DNA from: Brachionus rotundiformis
Lineage: Eukaryota > Rotifera > Eurotatoria > Ploima > Brachionidae
Assembly: GCA_016802295.1 (NCBI GenBank)
Contig: JAESIW010000124.1
Span: forward strand, 1,014,031-1,078,030
Reading direction: 5' to 3'
DNA length: 64,000 nt
The position numbers and the translations under genes are program-made. Shown piece after piece: positions 11,689 through 24,000 of the stretch. Numbering within the stretch: the stretch's first letter is position 1; each line of letters begins with the position of its first letter. Below the pieces are notes generated by a model. It had not been told where the DNA came from. It did not search any database and saw only the letters and a program-made list of their open reading frames with translations.

Positions 11689-14464
11689 TTTATCTTTTTT
11701 TACAGCATCTAAACAAAAAAGTTTTTACATTGACATTCAAATAAATGATTCAAATTTTCAAATTATGTATAACTTATAAAATAAGTAATGAATACAAATC
11801 TTCATATATAAAATAAAGCAAGAATAATAAATAATATTATTTTAGAGCAAATTAATCAGCTTTTGTTTTAACTTTTTAGATGATATTTATCTAATTAATA
11901 GCAGTAGAGATTTTTAAATGAAAAAACCCCTACGGATCCTTGTTAAACAAGAGAAAACTTATTCAAATAAAAGACTTTATCTTCTAAAAGAAAATTCTTT
12001 TCCAACCAATTGCACCATTGTCAAGTCTAGTGTCAACTAAATGTAAATGTATTTGAATTCAAATGACCTAGAAATAGACTTCAATGTTGTCATTAGAAAC
12101 TAGGTTATGAGCGGATTAATTAAGACCTTAAAATTCCTAAGCACAAGCTTAATTGTGGATTAAAAGTGACCAATGAGTACATTTTTGTTAGTAGGTTAGT
12201 TATGGCAAAACAATGAAGCGAACAAAAATTAATTAGAGAATATTTTAAATTGATTCATGATCTTGATGCCTTTGAAAAGCTTATTGAAGGCCTTGAGACA
12301 ATACTTAAGAAATTAATCTGTGCCGGACCGAATAGGATTGAAATGATGAATCAGCTCAAATGTCTAGCACTTTTTTGTTGGTGCATTTTTGGAAATAGGT
12401 TGATGGTAGTACAGCAAAGAAAAAAAAACATGGTTTCTTAGCAAAATAGACCTATAAATCAATATTTATCTTATCTTATCTTTCAAAATTAATTTAAAAA
12501 AAATTCTCTCTTCAAACCAAATAAATCATGATTTGATTCTAATACAAACGATGCTTGGTAATTGTTGCCAAATAGTATATGTCATTTATTAGGATCGATT
12601 CATTTCTAAAATGAAAACTTTTAATTTAATGAATTTTGTTTGGGCTATTAAGAATTTTAGGTCAGCTGAAATTTTTGGCCAAATAGAAAGCTTTTTCAGA
12701 CTTTGATTGGCATTTAGCTAAATTGCTTCAATAATTTTTGATAAAAACAAGTTGAAAAATATAGAACAATCTTTAGTATTTAAGATTGTTGTCTATTAAA
12801 CTTAAATCTAGCCTTGTTTTAGCCTCGTGACCTGATGCTACTTAATAAAATAGCTTACTTTTAAAAATTAATTTTTGTTATTTATTTATATATTTTATTT
12901 TTTTTGACTAAATTTTCATTACAAGAAATTTATGATCAGAATGAGGAAATATTTTATTCCATAAAGAATCACGTTTTTAATATTTTAAATATTAAATCAC
13001 GAAATAGAATGCATCAGCACACATTATTTATTCCCTTGAAATAATTTAAAAAAAATCAATTTAATTTTGAATAGATTTAATTAACTATTTATCTAAACAC
13101 CCTCTTATCTTTTATTAAATTAAAACAATTTCCGTAAAAAAGAACAAAATTAATTTTTAAATTTTAGCAAATTTTTCTCACTAGTTTACCATGGCAATTT
13201 GGTTCGCGTAGGTGGTCACTTAGATTGAATGGTCTCTTTTTAAAAATAAACAATTAAAATAAAAAATTAATCAACTCTACGTGAACGCCAACACATGATG
13301 AGCTGGATTTGATAATTCACTTATTTTGACATCTAGACTGGTTAATATTCTTAATGCTTGATTTGGTAGAGCACCATGCGGCTCAATTGAATTAAATGCT
13401 AAATAAATATATAAATAAATATTATCATATAATAAATATAAAGAGGATTTAAATCTGTAGAATAAATTTTGGACTGTTTTTTCATACCGCTTCATAATTA
13501 CGCAATAGAAAATAAATATTTTCTTATTGTGATAAAAACGAAGCCGATTTTACAAAAATAATGCTCAATAGTTATCTATTTGAGTCTGTTTTTTGTTCCA
13601 GGATTATCTGTATAGCCATTTTAGGCTTAATTCTATTGTTTTTAAATCATAATCCGATTTGAAAATATTTCTCTACTACTAAAACTTATTCGAAATAAAA
13701 ACTTGTCGGATTTTATTATTTTATTGGCATTTATCTTATACAATAATTTTATAAAAAAAAAATTATTTTTTCTCTCATAATCTCAGAATTAAGTGAATGG
13801 AAGAAAATACTGGTTTTGGCATATGCCCAAAAATTTATCTCTTATCACCACTTAGCAACCAGGGAACTGGCGCCAAGTAAAACCACTCTCAGCATGAAAT
13901 TCCAATAATTTACAAATAAATAATCTGTTTTGTGATTTTTTCTGAATTCTTTTATTTCCGATTGAGATAATTTAGTTTAAAAAAGTATAAAAAGTAAATC
14001 ATGATAAGTTAAAAAATTTATTTCTAAAACAATAAAATAATAGATAAAATTATTTTCTTTTTTTTGTTTGTATTATTATAGTCTATCATAAATGGAAAAT
14101 ATTTTGATTAGATAAGATTGTGCAATCAGACTAACAAAAATTTGCATTCTACTAATCAATGTATCAATAAATTTCAAAGCCCACTTGAGTAATTAAACGC
14201 TTTACAAAGATAAACAACTACAAGTTGGTTTAAAAGAAAACAACTATGTGTACTCAGCGTATCTTTTTGGCCTTAAGATTTCATATCATACCTGATTCAA
14301 GTACCATCATCAATTAATGCTAAGATAATTCAAATCATTTTATAGGCTTTAGATTTTGACCACTTTAGATTATCTATTTTTTATCTAAAAATTAAGCTAT
14401 CAATTGGTATATTTAGATTTGAGATTTATGACCATTTGGCAAATTGTTGTCGTAATATCACAAA
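11689..14464. other. Intergenic 2.8 kb, R-Ras / Smad divergent region
   Basis: Long AT-rich stretch between R-Ras (-) and the Smad (+), expected to contain both promoters. A weak plus-strand frame at 12250-12441 and an exon-like minus-strand block at 13281-13398 are the only coding hints. Nothing else could be identified. Confidence 0.5.
13281..13398 (-). other. Possible orphan exon or decayed gene fragment
   Basis: A 118-bp block bounded on the minus strand by an acceptor-like tttag and a donor-like gtagag. It is open in one frame with balanced amino-acid use (IEPHGALPNQALRILTSLDV and so on), unlike the Asn/Lys/Phe-rich random frames around it. No start exon could be found, and splicing to the next acceptor ends within five codons. 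I do not recognise the peptide. It could be a relic exon. Confidence 0.2.
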
Positions 14465-15865
14465 ATGAAGCCATTTTTTAACAAATTAGCCGCTTGGAAA
14501 AAAAGTGACGAGGACGAGGAGTTTGTGGAAAAGGCAATAGACGCCTTGTACAAAAAATTAAAGGTAAAACAAGGCGCTATAGAAGAGCTACAGAGTGCCA
14601 TGAGCAATCCACAGGCACCATCCAAATGCATCACAATAGCGCGCTCAATAGACGGTCGACTCCAGGTCTCGCACCGCAAGGGCCTTCCGCACGTAATCTA
14701 TTGCCGCATATTCCGCTGGCCAGACCTGCAGTCCCATCACGAGCTCAGGCCCATTCCCACCTGCGAGTTCTCTTTCGAGGCCAAACAAAACGAAGTATGC
14801 ATCAACCCGTTTCACTACGAGCGAATAGACATACCAATTCTTCCGCCAGTAGTTGTTCCCAAGCATGTAGAGTTCTCCCAAGGACACAGCCTAATCCACC
14901 AATCGTACACTCCTTCGAAATACAGCAATAAAGAAAACTCAAACCAGTACTACCAATTTCAGACCAATCTCAGCCACAACCAAGTCTCTAGTCCAACTCC
15001 ATTCTCCAATTTTAACACCAACATAAACTACAATTATCATTACTACAACAATTATTCAAATTCATTCTACACAACTTGTAGCTCTTCGCCACAAAATATA
15101 TCCGAAGAATCTGACACAATGTCTAACTATTCGCCAAGTACCAACTCAATTAACAATTCTATGGAAACAGGTAATTTATTAAAACAAGAAAAAAAATTAT
15201 TTTGTAAATTTAAGTAAATTATTTATTTTTGTCAAGAGAGCTTCAACAGTGCAAGATTAAGTGAGCTAAGCAATTGGTGTTCAGTGGTTTATTATGAGCT
15301 GAATAGCAGAATTGGAGAGATATTCCGCGCCTATTCAAATGATGTATTTGTGGATGGCTACACTAGTCCAAGTGATGCATATGGAAGAAGATTGTGTCTT
15401 GGTCATTTTTCCAGCATAAATCGAAATGCAAGCATTGAAAATTGCCGCAAGCACATTGGCCGGGGCGTACACATCTACAATGATAATGGTGATGTTTATG
15501 TTGAGTGCTTATCCCAGAGTCCAATATTTATCCAAAGCCGAAATTGTAATCACGAACGCGGTTTTCATCCCAACACTGTCTGCAAACTACCATCTGGCTA
15601 CAGTCTCAGAATTTTCCAGTCGAAAATATTTGCCCAATTGTTAAATGATTCGATTAGCCAAGGCTACGAGTCCGTCTACGATCTTTCCAATATGTGTGTC
15701 ATTAAAATTAGTTTTGTCAAGGGCTGGGGAGCTGATTACTACCGACAGGACGTGTCCTCGTGTCCCTGCTGGATCGAAATCAGACTCAACGAGCCTTTTC
15801 AATGGTTGGACAGAATACTAAAGGAAATGGGCTCTTCCAACAACCCTGCATCCTCTGTATCATAG
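14465..15865 (+). CDS. BMP-pathway receptor-regulated Smad (Mad / Smad1/5/8 class)
   Basis: Two exons: 14465-15170 and 15237-15865, 444 aa. MH1 (~1-130) binds DNA; its hairpin KGLPHVIYCRIFRWPDLQSHHEL is intact, as are the zinc ligands in KCITI, PTCEF, EVCINPFHYERI. The linker is Asn/Ser/Tyr-rich. MH2 (~249-444) ends SSVS, the C-terminal SSxS phosphorylated by type I receptors. The L3 loop GWGADYYRQDVSSCPCW has Asp where Smad1/5/8 do (RQDV), versus RQTV in Smad2/3, so the BMP branch is inferred. Oddities: MH1 starts almost at residue 1, and the linker lacks the PPxY motif used by Smurf ligases. The intron is 66 bp, at the linker/MH2 border. Confidence 0.96.
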
Positions 15866-16411
15866 TTTTATGTAAAATAAAAATGTAAAAATCTATTATT
15901 TAGTTTAAATAAATTTTAAAGATAAATATTTATTAGTTTTAATCTAGTTTTTATTTTTCAAATTTCAAATTCTAATTTAAAGTTAATCACATAATTTTTA
16001 AGTTAATTTATTAATTATTTGAACACAATTCGGAAAACCCTAAATATCTATATATATATAAAAATTATATATAACTTTTATTAAAAGAGAATTTTTTTTA
16101 TCACCTTAGAAATTGATTTTTATTTTATTTTTCTCCTAATGTCTAGTATGGAAACCATATCAAAAATACCATTTTCAAAATATATTTCTTTTTTTAACAC
16201 TTAAAAATGAGTTTTAAAATCACTTCTAAAATAAACAAGAATTACCTTTATAAGCATTTGTCTATTAAATTCGATAATTTGAAGCCATTAAAACATTTAG
16301 CTAATAATGTTTAAATTTAATTTTTATATTTTAAAATTTTAGTACAACAAAAAGAGCTTAAAATTAAAAAAAAAACTAGTGTAAACTAATTAAGCTTAAT
16401 ATAATTTCGAA
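15866..16411. other. Intergenic, Smad 3' / membrane protein 5'
   Basis: 546 bp of AT-rich DNA with a short TA repeat near 16050. Contains the Smad 3' UTR (AATAAA-like words near 15875) and presumably the promoter of the next gene. Confidence 0.5.
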
Positions 16412-17797
16412 ATGTCGAGAAGAAATTTAGTGAGTCCAGTAACAAATGGTGCTTTGCCAGTGAACAGCAAGCAAATACATGATATAGTTACCAATTCGGA
16501 AGAGACCGACATGCTTTTTTATGAATATGAGATAGTTGATAAAGACAAAGAGGAAAAGTGGGCACGAAAACAAGCTAGACGCTATGGACTTTGTTTGTGC
16601 TCACGTTGGTTGTTCATGTTTATTGGAAACGCCATTCTAATTACTTTAACATGTTCAACTTGTGCCATTTTGATTTTTGTTAATACACCAAATGATTTAA
16701 CTGTGAAACCATTAACCTATGGTCAAAGTTGTGTTACTGGCTCTAGCAATTGTGACTGGTTAAGATATTTGGTATGTTCAAGTGAAGTTTGTTCGTGTTT
16801 CAGCAATCGTGCTTGGAACGGAACCGATTGCATTTGTACAACTGACCAATATTGGGACGGCTTGGCATGGTAAATTTAAAAACAATAATAAATTTATTTT
16901 TAAATTTTTGTCCAAGCATTCAAAAACCTGGCTATCAACAGCCTTGTTCTCCAAGTATTCCTTGCTATTCCAAATTTACATGTGATTCATTGACCAGTAC
17001 TTGCCTATGTCCATCCGATTCTTCGACTTATTATTCACAATACTACACAGGTTTGGTGACAGATTATTATTCAAGTAATTTTTAGAATTAAATTTTATTT
17101 TTTTGGTCAAATTATTTTTTAAAAAGGTACATGTCAACCCAAAGGAGCATGGGGAAGTGCGTGTAATGTTCACGGTGTTTTATCTTGTCAAGAATATAAT
17201 GGACTTACATGCACTTTGGGAGCAGGAGGTATATACACATGCGATTGCTATAGTGGCTATTATTGGAGGTCAGATCTTGGAATTTGTAAAGCACAAGGCA
17301 TCAGACCAGACGATGACTGTACAGGAAATTCTGTCAATAATTTAGGATGCGCTTTGAATGCCACTCTTGAATGTGATTCAGGAACTTATAAATGCAAATG
17401 TATTTTTATTTTTTTCATACAATTATACAATTCAATTATCTTTTTCTAAGGTCCAACAAATTATTATTGGAATAATAATACAAATACTTGTACTTATCAC
17501 GGAGGATATCAAACATTATGCTATGATAATTCATGGTGCGATTCGACTAAAGGCTTGATTTGTTATTTTTCAGGAACATATACCCGATGTGATTGTCCTG
17601 AAACTTCTACAGATGCCCTATGCGATTGTAAAAGTACTGATTATTGGGATGGGTAAATTTAACCTTAAGTTTTTCTTATTAACTATCTATTTGTTACAAA
17701 TAGACAAAAATGTTCAACGAGAGTTTCGACTAGTACACCATGTCCTGGAAGTTATGCATGTTCAGTGGGATCTTGCCTTTATGGATATTGCTTATAA
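16412..17797 (+). CDS. Cysteine-rich type II membrane protein, unidentified
   Basis: Five exons: 16412-16869, 16917-17050, 17127-17399, 17451-17652, 17704-17797, giving 386 aa; phases match throughout. A cytoplasmic N-terminus of ~70 residues ends in basic RRYG. One hydrophobic segment follows (LFMFIGNAILITLTCSTCAI). The rest is an extracellular Cys-rich region of short modules, each with spaced Cys and a YWxxG/YYW signature (QYWDG, YYWRSD, YYWNNN, DYWDG). Exons 1 and 4 end at equivalent YWDG points (both phase 2), so the repeats are exon-related. The modules resemble EGF/EB-type repeats but I cannot name the family. Probably a lineage-specific surface protein. The function is unknown. Confidence 0.75.
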
Positions 17798-20700
17798 AAT
17801 TTGTTTATTTTTTTAATAAAATTTAATTTTATAATTAATCTATCAAGCTTGAAAATTAAGTTTTAGTCTTTTTTTTAAAAATAAATAAATAAATTTTCAT
17901 ATCAAAATATAAGATTGTCATATAGTATTTGGCATATTTGAAAATTTGAAAGCAAATTGTTTAATTTTGCAATTTAAAGTGGCATTCTTGGCTTAAATAT
18001 TATTTCGATGTCAATAAAATATATAAATTTTTTTTAAAATAAAAAATTTCTTTTAACTATTTAGATTCAAATTTGTTTAAAATTATTTATTAATTTAATT
18101 AATTTAAAAAATGTTATATTAACAAGAAATATATTGATTTACGTACTTGTACCATTTTCAAATTGGCATACCAATTTTTTTTATTAATAATATTTGGGAA
18201 ACTTTTTGACGCATTAAAAATTGATGATGTGGCATTATTTGAATTTAAATTTTTTTTAATTTTCGTGATTTAAAATTAATTGTGTGTTAAACTGCATTGT
18301 TTGTTGTAGAATTAAAGATATTTATTAAAGGAGAGTAGATAATTTAAGACATTTGAACTAGATATCCTCCAACAAATATCTTGGTCCGAAATCTCAATGA
18401 CTAAATCGATTGAGACTGGTAAAATTTCAATACATATACATATAATTAAATATGGCAAACACACGCTTAAAAAATCATATGATCGCCCCACTCCAAATAA
18501 AAATTAGCTCACATTCTCTTTAGAAGCTTATATTAATATATTTTTTCTATTTTTCATTATTTTATTTTACCTTTATTGTAGGCTATAAGGCTTTTCTAGC
18601 TCTCTCTCTCTCTTTTCTCTTTTTCGTTTTATTGCTATGAACTCTATTCTCACAAAAATTAAAATTTAATTCCTTAATTTTTTCTCGAATCATTAAAAAT
18701 TTCGATTATTTTGGTTCATTTTAATAATTTATGTGTAAAATTATAATTTCGCGACGCCATATTGAATTTTTTTGTTAATGAAAAAATAGTTAGCTTACAA
18801 AAGAGAAAAATTGGAGAAATTATTTTTTTTCTCTTTTTCGTCGATTGTTGTTCAGGCTTTTTTCGTTTTAAAACGCAATTTTTCTCGGTCTTCAGGGTCC
18901 CACGGTATGCAGCATAGTGCTAGGACATTGCTTCTCGTACGTTGTGTCCATTTTTAGCCTCAAAAGCTATAGTTTTGCTTTATAATATGCCTAAATCTTT
19001 TCTTAAATATCTACTTTTATTCAAATTTATGATATTATTCTTTCATATAAAGTAACATTTGGCTATTTTTTTTTCTAATTGGGTATGAACACTAGTCTTG
19101 GGTGTCTAAGCAAAATAAGTATAGTCAATTTTCAAATTTGTATCAAGCGTGTTAAAAGTATTGAATTAAAAAGACAACAAGTTGCAATACTTGTTTCAAA
19201 TTGAAAAAAGTAAGCAGTCTATATAGACCCCCCACTCTAGAGACTCAAATTCTTCAAAATTTCAAATATATGTTTTTCTAGGATATGTTGGTTTAGCAAT
19301 TAAACTACCATCAATTTGATGTGTTTAGTCATGTGATGAGTGTCATAATTGGGCTCTCAATTTATTTTATTTTAAATTGTGTATTGACTTAGGTAAATAG
19401 GCAACGAAATCGATCACATAAAACTCAACAAGTTAAGTCAATTTAGTATTTTATAAGCCAAATATAGATATAGTTTTTATTTGGCATGTTTTCAATATCA
19501 GCCTAATTTAATGGTTTAAAAAGTACAGTCACATCACGTGACACAAATTCGAGATTCAGAGGTTTTCTTTTTTAGTTAGCCGGTCAAACAAGATCAAAAA
19601 AATGTAAAAGATTAATTTTTCAAGTGTTTATTTTACCAAAATAAGAACTTTTTTTTATTAATTAAGTGTAACAAAGAAAATTTTAAAAGGGCTTTTTATT
19701 TTTAATGCAAAAAAATTCAACTTTCTAGGCTTTATTGAAAATCTGATAAGAAAAAAACTCATTTGTAAAGACTATTCACATGACACAAACAAAAGACATG
19801 GTCTATTTAACTAGTTGTGCAAGGCTTATTTTGACTTTACCTAGACTAGTAATTTCTAATAAAAATTAAAAATGTATTAAGCTAGCTATTGCGTCAACCT
19901 AAATTGTGTATTAACATTGTGTCTTTAAAATGTATTTTAGACAATTTATTAGCAAAATGAATCTAAAAGTTGTCAGTGCTGTGCGAGGATTAAAGGGCTC
20001 GAAACGAGCCTGAACATTTGTTCGCTTAGTTATGCACTTGGCTAGCAGGCATGACTAATCGAGTGGCAAAGGTCCCTGATAGAATTTAAACTATGCATAG
20101 GCGCTAATTTAGAGAGCATAATTTGAAATCCCAAATAGAACACACTTACACAAGTGTGTGCATGTACTGTGTAAGGTCTCGCATTTAAACATCTGCAGTT
20201 AAGCGCTTTTAAATTAGTAAGAAATTCAAGTGAATTAAGCTAATTTGATAAATCTTTTTTTCTAAGCAATAAAACCAAGTGACTGAGCTCACCGCTGAAC
20301 CAAAGTTAGCTAACTGGCTGCGTGGGTACACAAGCAAGAGAGAGACCGAGAAGGTAGCACTTAATTGAAGCTTTAACTTAAACAAATTCTTCTCTTTTAT
20401 TTTTCTTATTATTATAAATATAATTTTTTTTTTACATGGTTTAAATTTAAATATAATTTATTTTTATTTCAAAATCTCTTAAGAAACAAAAAGGGATTTT
20501 CACTAATTTAAAATGTACATAAAAAATTACTAAAATCTCGAGACCAACAAAATATATAAAATAATCTAAATATATATAATATATATTTTTTGCATCTTTT
20601 TTTTTTCTAGTTTTGTTTCTCTTTTGTTGTTGTTGTTGTTGAAATTTTTGTTCTCAAAACTACTAAAAAACGATATCAAAAATTCCAAATTAATATCAAC

Positions 20701-21034
20701 TTAGACGACTATAGCTGAAATAATAAAACAAAAATAGCAAAAATAAAGAGAGAATTTTCTTATCAAATGTTCGGTTTAGTCACATGAAGCAATTAAACAA
20801 TTTAACAACCACCAATTTAGCCACTATTCGAATAATATTACTTAATTTAAAGCATATTTACACAACCAATCAAACAGTTGAATCGAATACAATACGTGTA
20901 CTAGATCGACGGGTTTGCGCCAAGTTCAAATATTTGTCTGATTGGCCGTTAAGAGAGCGGGCCCAGAGCGCATCAAGCACAAGCGGTTTATTGCCGATCG
21001 ATTCGTCAATCGATCGCAATAGGCACACACAAAA
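17798..21034. other. 3.2-kb non-coding region upstream of Enhancer of Polycomb
   Basis: No gene was recognised. Notable content: a CT-repeat (18599-18613), a (GTT)n run near 20620-20640, and several GC-richer patches (18840-18920, 19970-20180, 20280-20350). The rightmost part is probably the 5' UTR and promoter of EPC. A donor-like gagaaggtagca near 20350 hints at a 5'-UTR intron. A plus-strand frame 20784-21038 ends inside the EPC start codon. Confidence 0.5.
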
Positions 21035-24000
21035 ATGAGCAAGCTAAGCTTCCGCGCTCGTCAAGTCGACTACTCAAAGCCGTTGCCCATCTACTACAAC
21101 AATGAAATACCGGACTTGCAGGACTTTGCGGCCATCAACCGGTCCGTGCCACAGATGCCCACCGGCATGGAGAAGGACGAAGAGGCGGTAAGTTTGCTTG
21201 ACTAGTTGTGTGGTTTTAGGCCACGGTGCCCTAAACGCTCTTTTTTTTTTTTTAATTAAAAGGAACATCATTTGCAACGGGCTCTATCGGCGTTGCAGGT
21301 CTATGGCACCACTACTTCTAACGAGTACGCCATTCCGACGCCAAACGTCGAAATAGACAACAAAATGTATGAACGTATTTACAATGTCGAATGCCCAAAG
21401 CAAAAACAGTACATTCGCATTCAACGTTAGTCTCATTATTTTTCTAGCTGTTCTTTTTCTTGACCACACCACTCTGCCCACCATACCAACACCCCACATA
21501 CATTTTTCAAATAAATAAATAGATAAATAAATACAATTTTTAACTATTTTTTTTGTGTCCATTTTTCTGTCTTTACAGAGTGGTATTGGCACTTGTTTTC
21601 TTGTTCACTTGAACCAATGATTAATCTATTTTTTGTTTGAAGCGTTTTCGAGCGATTTCGACTACCCGGACTATGACGCTGACGTCGAAGACGAGGACTG
21701 GCTGAACCAAAATAAGAAAAAGCTTCCCAATGACTTTACCGACGATTTGTTCCTCTTTTTCGAGAACGTAATGGACCGGCTTGAGAAGGCGGCCGGCTTT
21801 TCGACAAACGTAAGCACTTTTTTTCTCTCCTACCATTTATCTTTTCATTTCATTTTGTACAAGATAATAAAAAATTCTTTAGTTTTGTTAATTTATTTTT
21901 GTTCTCAATTTAGCTTAAGTTTAGATTAAGAAATTAAAAATTTGGCTAAGGCTAATTGAAATTTATTATTCAATTGATAATTTTTGATCATTCTCTTGTT
22001 AAAATACCAAAAGTAAAGGTTTTGGTCTTGGCTATTTTTGGAATATGTCTACTATTATGACACATTCAATACAACTTGGTTAATTAAGGAAAAATGTTTT
22101 CTCTTCCTTAAACGCCTTTCTGTCCATTGAAAAGCTATTTTTGGTATTTGTATTGGTGTTCTTTTCATCCTCAGTAGATGTCCAAGCCATGACATTCTTT
22201 TACTCGAGATACATTGACTCAATGACTCTGACTTCCACTTCTCACTTCTATACATCATTGTTGCTTTTACTACATGGCATATTTAGCTTTAGTTCTTTGC
22301 TTTCCACACTGGTTTGAGTCTGGCAAATAATCCTTTTGCTTTTGTGAGTCTTTTTTTGATATCTTTATGCATTACCATTATTTCACTTAAAATGCTTCTT
22401 TTGTATGCGAATTTGCTCGCAAACTGATGGTGATCGGACCAGAAAAAGTTCCAGTCTCACATTGTCTAATTATGGTTATTTGGCAATAAATATAGCTGTT
22501 TTGGTCTTGGTTATTTTTGGATTATATCTTATCCAAACAACTTGGCTAGCTAAGAAGTAATTTAATTACTTAGCTTCTTATTATCTGACACAGTATTTCT
22601 TGGGTCCTCTCATATTTGAACCACTTATCCAAATTAGAAACTTGGCATCCATCTATTGCTATTTTAAATTAAAACTCTTTTCATAGGATTTTGAACCAGG
22701 TCTATTAAGTTTAACAGCTCAACTCGCTTGGTAAAGTCATATTTTCGAAGTAAAGGGACTCTTTGACCCTCTTCTTCGAATCTCCCTGGTTTAATTACCA
22801 AACACTAGTAATGTCAAAGCCTGGATGATGTCTATGTAACCCATCTGTCCATTATCTTACACTCTTAGCTATTGTACTTAAAAAACCATTTCACCCACTT
22901 TTCCAATATCTTCAAATGACTGGTCGCAAAATTCCGTGACCTAAAAAGAAAGACTCATTTCCATCTCGAGTTAACTAAGGCTCATCTCCAACTATTTAAC
23001 AATAATTTATTAAAGCCTTGACTATTGACTATTTAATTAATTTATTTAAATAATTATCTTTATTTACGACAATAGATGCTAAATTAAAACAAAAATAATT
23101 AATTGATATTTTATTTCTTAAAAATATGTATTAAAAATATAAAAATAAAAAATATGGTGTCCGTGTTTGATATGTTTGGCTAAATTTTGCTTTAATTTAA
23201 GTTGATGTCTCGCGACGAGGCCAAAATGCTGCTATTGGAAAACGCGGAGTCGACCGAAGAGCTGACCACGTCGAACCTGGACCCAGCCAAATACAAAACC
23301 GTAAAAGACGAATTCATCTTGTGTATATACGATTACTGGAAAGAAAAGCGTCTGAAATGCGTAAGTATTCGACCATAGGTGATCTGTTCTGTTTTCTAAA
23401 GAGCCTTTTCCATTTTAAAGAAACACCCGTTGACACCGACTGTGCTCACAGACAAATGCGGCGTAGTGACCGGACCGAACAACCCGTACTTGGTGTTCAG
23501 GCGGCGCACGGAAAAAATGCAAACGCGCAAGAACCGAAAGACCGAGGAGCAGTCATACGAAAAAATGCTCATACTCAAACGGGACCTGGTCCGGGCTCAG
23601 CAATTGCTCAAGCTGGTCAAGCAGCGCGAAACGATCAAAAAAGACTCGATCAAGCTGAACATGGACCTGTTCGAAAAGCGTCTCAAGTCAAACGACTACG
23701 ACGGCACGCTGACCGAATCGATCAAGTCGAGCATATTGAAGACCAAAAGCCCGGCCGTTCAGGCCATTCTTGTACAGTCAAAGACCAATACGGATAAAAA
23801 GTTGGGCTCGGTGGCCAAAAGTCCGAGTGTAAAACGCGAATTCGCCGATACCAAATTGATACAAACAGTAAATGCCAAGCGACACAAAAAAGACAAAAAG
23901 CTTAGCCCCGTTAACATAAACACAATACAGCCGCCGACAGCCAAGTCGATTGGCACGCCGAGCAGTGCCAAATCGACGCTGGCCAATTTGTTCAAGACAG

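Noticed and set aside
12250..12441. Plus-strand 63-codon frame
   Set aside because: No introns, no homology recognised, isolated; possibly a decayed transposon piece but unsupported.
18599..18613. CT, GTT, CA and TA microsatellites as regulatory signals
   Set aside because: Simple repeats at expected frequency for an AT-rich genome; no specific function can be supported.
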